DNA of 64,000 nt, taken from assembly GCF_011044155.1 (NCBI RefSeq), contig NZ_CP049056.1:1178001-1242000 (forward strand). Reading direction: 5' to 3'. Made by a program: the position numbers and the translations under genes. The number at the start of each line of letters is the position of its first letter. The stretch's first letter is position 1. The stretch is from Pikeienuella piscinae (lineage in GTDB: Bacteria > Pseudomonadota > Alphaproteobacteria > Rhodobacterales > Rhodobacteraceae). Below the pieces are notes generated by a model. The model did no database searches and was not told where the DNA came from. It worked only from the letters and a program-made list of their open reading frames with translations. Shown one piece after another: positions 58,648 to 64,000 of this stretch.

Positions 58648-59219
58648 TCGCCATGCTCCGCGGCATGATCCGACATGGCGGAGGCGGGCGGCTCGTCGGC
58701 CAGTTCCCGCCCCGTCGCGAGCGCGGCGGCGTGGCCGAACGCCCGCCATAGTATCCGCAGCGCGAGGGCGGCGGCGCCGACGGCGACCAGCGCATACGCG
58801 GGCCATGTCGGCCAGGGCACGGTGGCGGCGATGCGGTCGTCGCCGACCCACGCGGAGATCGCCTGCTCGAGCGCGAGCCAGGCGATCAGCCCGATGAAGG
58901 GCGCGGAGATCCCGTAGCCGAGGAAGAGGCCAAGATGGCGGATGGAGCGGGGCAAAAGCGGTCGCGCCACGTCGAGCGCGATATGGCCATGGGCCCGCAT
59001 CGTGTCGGAGAGCGAGAGGAAGAATACCGCGACGACAAGATAGATGCCGATCAGGCCGTAGGACCAGCCGAGCGGCGCGTTGAAGAAGTAGCGCATCGCG
59101 ACGTCGACCGCGACGATCACCATGATCAGCGCCATCGCCACGCCGGCGACCGCGGCCAGCGCCACCTCCAGAGCGCCCAGCGCGCGCGAGACAGGGTCGC
59201 GTCGCGCCGCGCCGCTCAT
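58644..59219 (-). CDS. TRAP transporter small permease DctQ
   Basis: This 191-residue protein has four membrane helices and the DctQ features MVIVAVDVAMRYFFNAPLGW and SLSDTMRAHGHIALDVARPL. It carries a longer cytoplasmic tail than usual after residue 165. It overlaps CaiB upstream and DctM downstream by 4 bases each. Confidence 0.9.
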   Translation of the reverse strand: MSGAARRDPVSRALGALEVALAAVAGVAMALIMVIVAVDVAMRYFFNAPLGWSYGLIGIYLVVAVFFLSLSDTMRAHGHIALDVARPLLPRSIRHLGLFLGYGISAPFIGLIAWLALEQAISAWVGDDRIAATVPWPTWPAYALVAVGAAALALRILWRAFGHAAALATGRELADEPPASAMSDHAAEHGE

Positions 59220-60424
59220 CGACCGCTCTCCGGCGCGATCAGCGCGCCGGCGGCGATCAGCGCTTCGATCTCCTCGGCGGCGTAACCGGCTTCGGCCAGG
59301 ATCTCCACCCCCTGCTCGCCCTGCCTCGGCGCGAGGCGCGTCGGCGCCGCCTCGCTGCGCGAGAACTTCGCCGGAATCGCCATGGAGCGGATGCGCCCCT
59401 CGGTCGGATGATCCACCTCCGCGAAGAAATCCACCGCATCGAGATGCGGATCAGCGAGGACGGACTCGAAATCATGCATCGGCATCGCGGGGATGTCGGC
59501 CTCCTGTAGAAGCGTGAGCCACTCCGCCGTCGTCCGGGTCAGGAATATTTCGCCCAGTTCCGCGTAAACCTCGTCGATATGGGCCATCCGGGCGGCGAAA
59601 TTCACGTAGCGCGGATCGGCGTCGGGCATCTCGGGCCGGCCGATCGCGGCGAAGAACCGCCGCCAGTGGCCGTCATTGTAGATCAGCGCGCAGACATGGC
59701 CGTCCTTCGTCGCATAGGGGCGCCGGTCGGGCGCAAGATGGCGCGGATACCCGCCCTCGTCGAGCGGCGGCTGGAAGGTCAGCCCGCCGAGATGATCGGC
59801 CATGACCATGCTCACCATCGTCTCGAACATCGGAATTTCGACAAGCTGGCCTTCGCCTGAGCGTTCCCGCTCCACCACCGCGGCGAGGATCGCGTTCACC
59901 GACGCCAGTCCTACGATGCGGTCAGCAATCGCCGTCGGAACGTAGGACGGTCGGCCCCCGGTCACGCGGGCGTAAAGATAGGGAAGGCAGGCGCCCCCCT
60001 GAATGAGGTCGTCATAGGCCGGGCGCGCGGCGTAGGGCCCGTCCTGCCCGTGCCCGACCATCGCCGCCTGAATGATGCGCGGGTTGACGCGCGCGATCTC
60101 CGCGGCGGAGAGGCCCAGTCGCGCCATCGCCTGCGGACGGATGTTGTAGGCCAGAATATCCGCGCCGGCGACGAGGCGAAGAAGCGCGGCGCGTCCCTCT
60201 TCCTTTTTGAGGTCCAGCGAGATCGAGCGTTTCGAGCGGTTCACGTTGAGGAACATCGGGCCCATGCCCTTGTTTCGCGCCGGTCCGATCTGCCGGACGA
60301 GGTCGCCATCCGGCGCCTCGACCTTGACCACGTCGGCGCCGAAATCGCCCAGAATCTGGGTCGCGTGGGGACCCATGAGAACACTCGTCATGTCCACGAC
60401 GCGAAGTCCGTCGAGAGGGCCCAT
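59216..60424 (-). CDS. CaiB/BaiF class III CoA-transferase
   Basis: The 402-residue enzyme begins LDGLRVVDMTSVLMGPHATQ and has IGPARNKGMGPMFLNVNRSK, a probable catalytic aspartate D138 in ARPAYDDLIQGG, and DGHVCALIYNDGHWRRFFAA. It moves CoA between an acyl-CoA donor and a carboxylic acid by way of an aspartyl-CoA thioester. It leads the TRAP operon, so the acid imported by DctPQM is probably its acceptor. The remnant at 40907-41200 is a decayed relative. The start lies 26 bases after the palindrome at 60451-60470. Confidence 0.92.
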   Translation of the reverse strand: MGPLDGLRVVDMTSVLMGPHATQILGDFGADVVKVEAPDGDLVRQIGPARNKGMGPMFLNVNRSKRSISLDLKKEEGRAALLRLVAGADILAYNIRPQAMARLGLSAAEIARVNPRIIQAAMVGHGQDGPYAARPAYDDLIQGGACLPYLYARVTGGRPSYVPTAIADRIVGLASVNAILAAVVERERSGEGQLVEIPMFETMVSMVMADHLGGLTFQPPLDEGGYPRHLAPDRRPYATKDGHVCALIYNDGHWRRFFAAIGRPEMPDADPRYVNFAARMAHIDEVYAELGEIFLTRTTAEWLTLLQEADIPAMPMHDFESVLADPHLDAVDFFAEVDHPTEGRIRSMAIPAKFSRSEAAPTRLAPRQGEQGVEILAEAGYAAEEIEALIAAGALIAPESGR

Positions 60425-60450
60425 CCCCGCGTATCCTCCAGCTTATCATT

Positions 60451-60470
60451 TTGTCCATATATATGGACAA
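60451..60470. promoter_or_regulatory. Perfect 20-bp palindrome, probable IclR operator
   Basis: TTGTCCATATATATGGACAA is fully palindromic and lies in an AT-rich patch between the divergent CaiB-TRAP operon (start 26 bases away) and the IclR gene (start 130 bases away). This is the textbook location for an operator of the divergent IclR regulator. TGGACAA also occurs at 50183-50189. Confidence 0.7.
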
Positions 60471-60600
60471 TTATTGCACGTGTCTGGATACTCCTATACG
60501 CGCTATCTCGCCGTCAATGTGAAAGCGACGCGCGAAGCGGGCGGAACGCCGCATCGGCGGGAGGCGCGCGGCGGCGCGCGCATGGGGGAGGAACGGTTGG

Positions 60601-61332
60601 ATGATCGTCCGCCAGGCCCGGAACGTTCTGAGGTTGCTGGAGTTCTTCGCGGAGAAGAAAGCGCCGGCGACGCTGGCGGAGATCTCCGCAGCGTTCGGCT
60701 GGCCCAGATCCAGCACCTACAACATCCTGACCACACTCTCCAACGCCGGCTTTCTCTACGAACCGCGGGCGCGCGCCGGGTTCTACCCCACGCCGCGCTG
60801 GCTTCAACTCGCCCAGGAGATCGCGGAGGCGGAGCCGATCCCCGAGGCGCTGACCGGCCTGATCCACGACCTGGCCGAAGGCACTGGCGAGACCGTCTGG
60901 ATCTCGGCGCCCAGCGGGCTCCACGCCGTCATGCTCCATGTCGTCGAGAGCCGGGCGCCGGTGCGCTACGCGGCGCGGCCGGGCGACCGCGTGCCGATCC
61001 ACGCCACGGCGTCCGGTCAGGCGTTGCTCGCGCAGATGCCGTCGCGCGATGTCGACGTGATTCTACGCAAGGCCGACTATGTGCGCTACGGCGCGGGAAC
61101 GCCGATGACGCGGGCCGAAGTCTTGAAAGGCCTTGAAGAGGGGAAAGCCCGCGGCTGGTTCGCCAGCGCCTCCAACTATAGCGCCGATCTCGGCGGCGTT
61201 GCGGCGCCCGTGGCGATGGCGGGGCGCATCTTTGCGGTCACCGTGGCCGGCCCGCTCTTTCGCGTCGGCGACCGGATGGAGGAGACGGCGAAATACTTGA
61301 TCGACGCACTCGCGGCGCTGACCCCTGCCTGA
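60601..61332 (+). CDS. IclR-family transcriptional regulator
   Basis: The 243-residue protein has the winged helix PATLAEISAAFGWPRSSTYN (about residues 21-41) and the IclR effector domain with PIHATASGQALLAQMPSRDV and GWFASASNYSADLGGVAAPV. GGGGGAGG precedes the ATG. It is divergent from the CaiB-TRAP operon and lies upstream of a second TRAP operon on its own strand, so it may control both. Confidence 0.92.
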   Translation: MIVRQARNVLRLLEFFAEKKAPATLAEISAAFGWPRSSTYNILTTLSNAGFLYEPRARAGFYPTPRWLQLAQEIAEAEPIPEALTGLIHDLAEGTGETVWISAPSGLHAVMLHVVESRAPVRYAARPGDRVPIHATASGQALLAQMPSRDVDVILRKADYVRYGAGTPMTRAEVLKGLEEGKARGWFASASNYSADLGGVAAPVAMAGRIFAVTVAGPLFRVGDRMEETAKYLIDALAALTPA

Positions 61333-61682
61333 AAGAGCGCCGCCGTCATCGCGAAGCGATCCGGCCGATCCGGTGACTCGCGGTCCCTCGATATCCGCGC
61401 ATGAAAGTCCGCACGCCGCAACGCTCCCATTGGCGCCAGGAGCGCCGCCGGATGCGAAGAGCGCGCTCGCAGCCGCGCCAACAATGTTGACATTACTAAT
61501 TTGTGGATCAATGTTTCCCCTTGCGGTGTCGTACGAGCCTTCCGAAGTGGGGGTGGGCGCGGGCCTGAAAGCCACCGGAGACGGCGTCGGGCCATGGGGA
61601 GGTGGAGCGATGTGGAATCGCGCGAGGAGGACACTTTCAGCCGCGCGCATGCTTCGGCTCGTGCGCGACGGCGCCTGATCCG
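61333..61682. other. Regulatory region before the second TRAP operon
   Basis: These 350 bases include an AT-rich patch with CAACAATGTTG (a 5-1-5 dyad at 61479-61489) partly overlapping TTGACA at 61487-61492. Seventeen bases later, at 61510-61515, lies a weak -10 candidate, AATGTT. This is the most likely promoter for the DctM-DctQ-DctP genes. No gene is recognised here; frames through the region are shadow-like. Confidence 0.4.
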
Positions 61683-62969
61683 ATGGATAGTGTCCTGCTG
61701 ATCGCCGGGCTGATGCTGCTGATCCTGATCGGCGCGCCGATCGCGCTGGCGATGATCGTCCTGCCGGTGGTCTATATCCTCGCCACCGGCGCGGCGCCGC
61801 TTCTGACCGTTCCGCACCAGATGTACGAGGCGCTGGCGAAGTTTCCGCTGGTCGCGATCCCGTTTTTCATGCTGACCGGCGAGCTCATGAACAGCTCGAC
61901 CGTGACCGAGCGGATCCTGCGGCTGAGCAGCGTCATCGTCGGGCGGATGCGCGGAGGGCTGGCGCAGGTGAACGTGGTGGCCAGCATGTTCTTCGCCGGC
62001 ATGAACGGCTCCGCCGTCGCCGACACGGCGACCATTGGCACGATCATGATTCCACAGATGAAGAAACGCGGCTACAGCGCTGAGTTTTCGGCAGCGATCA
62101 CAGCCATCGGCTCCACCATCGGTGGCATAATTCCGCCCAGCATCGCGATGATCATTCTGGCCAGCGGGGCCAATCTCTCGGTCGGCGCGCTCTTCGCGGG
62201 GGGGGTCGTTCCGGGGTTGCTGATCGGTTTCTTGCTGATGATGGCGTGCTGGGCGATCGCGGCGCTACGCGGCTACGAGCGGGGCGACCGGCCCTTCACC
62301 ATCGCCGGCGCGCTCCGCGCGTTCCGAGGCGCCGCCTTCGCGCTGATGATCCCGGTCGTTCTGGTGGCGGGGATTTTCGGCGGCTGGTTCAGCTCGGTCG
62401 AGGCCGGGGCGATCACCGCCGCGGTGGCGCTGTTCGTCGGCGCCGTCGTCTATCGCTCGCTGAGCTTGCGCGACCTTCTTGCGGCTTTCGATCGGACGCT
62501 GAAACTCAGCGCTTCGGTCTTCATCATCATCGCGGCGGCGGGCCCGTTCTCTTGGCTGTTGACGCGGATCGGGACGCTGACGGCGCTCGACGGGTGGCTC
62601 GGCGGAATGGCCGGGACGCCGGTCCTGTTCGGCGCGGCGCTCCTGGCGCTGATCCTCGTCGCGGGAATGTTCATGGACGCCACCGCGAACATCATCGTTC
62701 TCGGCCCGATGCTGGTCGCGAACTGCGTCGCCGCCGGGTTCGCGCCCGTGCAGGCGGCGATCGTGGTCGTGGTGGGGTTCCTCCTCGGCATCGTCACGCC
62801 GCCCGTCGGGGTCTGCTATTTCACCGCGAGCGCGATCGCGGGCGCGAATCTGGGGCGCGTCGCGGTCGCGCTGCTGCCGTTCCTCGCCATCGAGTTGTTC
62901 GTACTCGTGCTTATCCTCGCGCTCTCGCCTCTCACGCTCGCGCTGCCGCGCGTGCTGGGCCTCTTGTGA
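61683..62969 (+). CDS. TRAP transporter large permease DctM (second system)
   Basis: The 428-residue DctM protein has PLVAIPFFMLTGELMNSSTV, GMNGSAVADTATIGTIMIPQ, GSTIGGIIPPSIAMIILASG and LGIVTPPVGVCYFTASAIAG, with about 12 helices. I start at the ATG at 61683; the open frame upstream is not conserved. It is the first gene of a DctM, DctQ, DctP series, the reverse of the common PQM order. Confidence 0.93.
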   Translation: MDSVLLIAGLMLLILIGAPIALAMIVLPVVYILATGAAPLLTVPHQMYEALAKFPLVAIPFFMLTGELMNSSTVTERILRLSSVIVGRMRGGLAQVNVVASMFFAGMNGSAVADTATIGTIMIPQMKKRGYSAEFSAAITAIGSTIGGIIPPSIAMIILASGANLSVGALFAGGVVPGLLIGFLLMMACWAIAALRGYERGDRPFTIAGALRAFRGAAFALMIPVVLVAGIFGGWFSSVEAGAITAAVALFVGAVVYRSLSLRDLLAAFDRTLKLSASVFIIIAAAGPFSWLLTRIGTLTALDGWLGGMAGTPVLFGAALLALILVAGMFMDATANIIVLGPMLVANCVAAGFAPVQAAIVVVVGFLLGIVTPPVGVCYFTASAIAGANLGRVAVALLPFLAIELFVLVLILALSPLTLALPRVLGLL

Positions 62970-62979
62970 AGGCGGCGCG

Positions 62980-63498
62980 ATGAAGGCGGTCAGGATTCTC
63001 GATCTTCTGCTGACGCGGGGCCTCTCCATCCTCTGCGGGCTCTTGCTCGCGGCGATGGTCCTCTTCACCATCTACACGGTGGTGATGCGGACGGTGTTCC
63101 TGGCGCCCCCGTTCTGGGGCGACACGCTGACGCTGTTCGCGAATATCTGGCTGGTGATGCTGGCCTTCGCGATGGCGGTCAGGGCGCGGACCGCCTTCGC
63201 GATCGAGTCGCTCTACGGGCTCTTGCCTGAGCGTCTGGTGAACGCGGCGCGGCTCCTCTGGCTCATCCTCTTCGCCCTGGTCGGCGCGCTGATGGCGATC
63301 TGGGGGTTCGCGGCCGCCGACCGGATCATGGGCGCCTATTGGGAGCTCGGGAACCTGCCGAAATCCTATCCGATGATGATCCTGCCGATCGCCGGCGTAC
63401 TGGTTTTTCTGGCCTCGGCGCTGACCATCGCCGAACATCTGGGCCTGATCGGGCCCACCTCGCAAAGTGAAGAAGAGCAACCGCAACAGGAGGAATGA
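62980..63498 (+). CDS. TRAP transporter small permease DctQ (second system)
   Basis: This 172-residue membrane protein has four helices and the DctQ pattern YTVVMRTVFLAPPFWGDTL and LVMLAFAMAVRARTAFAIES. The tail is glutamine/glutamate-rich (residues 160-172). It is encoded 10 bases after DctM and 2 bases before DctP. Confidence 0.88.
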   Translation: MKAVRILDLLLTRGLSILCGLLLAAMVLFTIYTVVMRTVFLAPPFWGDTLTLFANIWLVMLAFAMAVRARTAFAIESLYGLLPERLVNAARLLWLILFALVGALMAIWGFAAADRIMGAYWELGNLPKSYPMMILPIAGVLVFLASALTIAEHLGLIGPTSQSEEEQPQQEE

Positions 63499-63500
63499 CG

Positions 63501-64000
63501 ATGACGACCCGCATGATTCTCACCGCCGCCGCACTTCTGGCCGGCCTCTCCTGCGCCACCTCGGCGCAGGACAAGATCACGCTTCAGCTCGGCACCGCCG
63601 CGCAGCCGAGCTGGTCGCTCGGCAAGGTCATCAACGAGGTTCTGAAGCCGAAGATCGAGGAATATTCCGACGGCCGCATCGACGTCGTCGTCCATGGCGG
63701 CGGCTCACTTTGCAGCGAGCAGGCCTGCGTCGAGCAGGTCGGCCTCGGCCAGATCGACATCGCCTCCGTCTCCAGCGGCAATGTCGGCGCGTTCGGGACC
63801 ACGTTCGACATCATCAATCTGCCGTTCCTCTTTCGCGATCAGGACGCCGCGAGCGCGATGCTGAATGGCTGGCTTGCCGAAGAACTGTCGACCCGGGCGA
63901 CGGCCGACATGGGGATGCACATGCTGGCGCTAATCCCGGTCGGCGGGTTCCGCAATGTCGTGAACACGGAACGGGAGGTGCGGGTTCCCGCCGATCTCAA
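63501..64000 (+). CDS. TRAP transporter binding protein DctP (second system), cut by window end
   Basis: The gene begins with the ATG at 63501, with AGGAGGAA upstream, and runs past the window edge; 166 codons are visible. A signal peptide, MTTRMILTAAALLAGLSCAT, ends near SAQ, and the mature part shows ITLQLGTAAQPSWSLGKVIN, ASVSSGNVGAFGTTFDIINL and PFLFRDQDAASAML, all DctP-like. It provides the substrate for the DctM and DctQ encoded just upstream. Confidence 0.9.
   Translation, partial: MTTRMILTAAALLAGLSCATSAQDKITLQLGTAAQPSWSLGKVINEVLKPKIEEYSDGRIDVVVHGGGSLCSEQACVEQVGLGQIDIASVSSGNVGAFGTTFDIINLPFLFRDQDAASAMLNGWLAEELSTRATADMGMHMLALIPVGGFRNVVNTEREVRVPADL

Noticed and set aside
1-64000. CRISPR arrays, tRNA, rRNA, integrase or intact insertion sequences
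   Set aside because: I looked for regularly spaced repeats, cloverleaf-type sequences, ribosomal segments and transposase motifs and found none that I could support by eye; tRNAscan-SE and an ISfinder search would settle this.

Overview
The window is GC-rich, dense accessory DNA with GC-rich third codon positions. ABC, TRAP (tripartite ATP-independent periplasmic) and tripartite tricarboxylate (TTT) importers, CoA-ester catabolism genes and TetR/IclR/LysR regulators occur at a density typical of metabolically versatile Alphaproteobacteria; a Rhodobacterales-like host is my best guess, from gene content only. I saw no rRNA, tRNA, CRISPR array, integrase or intact insertion sequence. Start and stop codons often overlap by 4 bases (ATGA, GTGA, TTGA and one apparent CTGA), so most genes sit in translationally coupled operons.

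Layout. 1-2.4 kb: end of a HAD phosphatase, a LysR regulator and a UgpC/MalK-type ATPase. 2.4-3.3 kb: degenerate sequence with a TPR-protein remnant. 3.3-9.3 kb (minus): operon of isochorismatase-like hydrolase, two ribose-type permeases, periplasmic binding protein, RbsA-type ATPase and nitrilase-like amidase. 9.5-21.8 kb (minus): a continuous 12-gene operon holding a split SsuABC/NMT1-type importer, a complete TctABC importer and a probable sugar-acid pathway (Gfo/Idh dehydrogenase, two TIM-barrel isomerases, enolase-superfamily enzyme, DUF993 and DHDPS-type aldolases). 21.9-28.9 kb: TetR regulator, a second NMT1-type binding protein and permease without an ATPase of their own, a GNAT, a nucleoside-diphosphate-sugar-epimerase-like protein, a MetE-like protein and a P450. 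AAGTAACC-containing dyads lie before three of these transcription units, which suggests one TetR regulon.

28.9-30.6 kb is an AT-richer patch with one alkaline-phosphatase-superfamily gene like those of surface-polysaccharide loci, probably acquired. 30.9-36.3 kb holds GFA and GST genes, an operon of an unknown secreted protein, a Tat cupredoxin and an ECF sigma factor (with an ECF-like promoter), a gamma carbonic anhydrase and a methyltransferase. 36.7-39.7 kb holds a DppA-like M55 peptidase interrupted by an in-frame TAG, a P1/DmpA peptidase and a TauD/TfdA dioxygenase.

40-64 kb is a CoA-ester catabolic and uptake region: CitE-like lyase, thiolase plus DUF35, acyl-CoA synthetase, SDR, enoyl-CoA hydratases, acyl-CoA dehydrogenases, MaoC hydratases, CaiB transferase, an MFS transporter, two TRAP systems and three IclR regulators. 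Between the intact genes lie decayed pieces of the same families: a CaiB with an internal deletion, two acyl-CoA dehydrogenase fragments, a TRAP DctM fragment and an unidentified coding scrap. The region appears to have been built by duplication or acquisition and is now partly eroding. Clear palindromic operators lie at 43232-43249, 50428-50442 and 60451-60470. The window ends inside a TRAP binding-protein gene.
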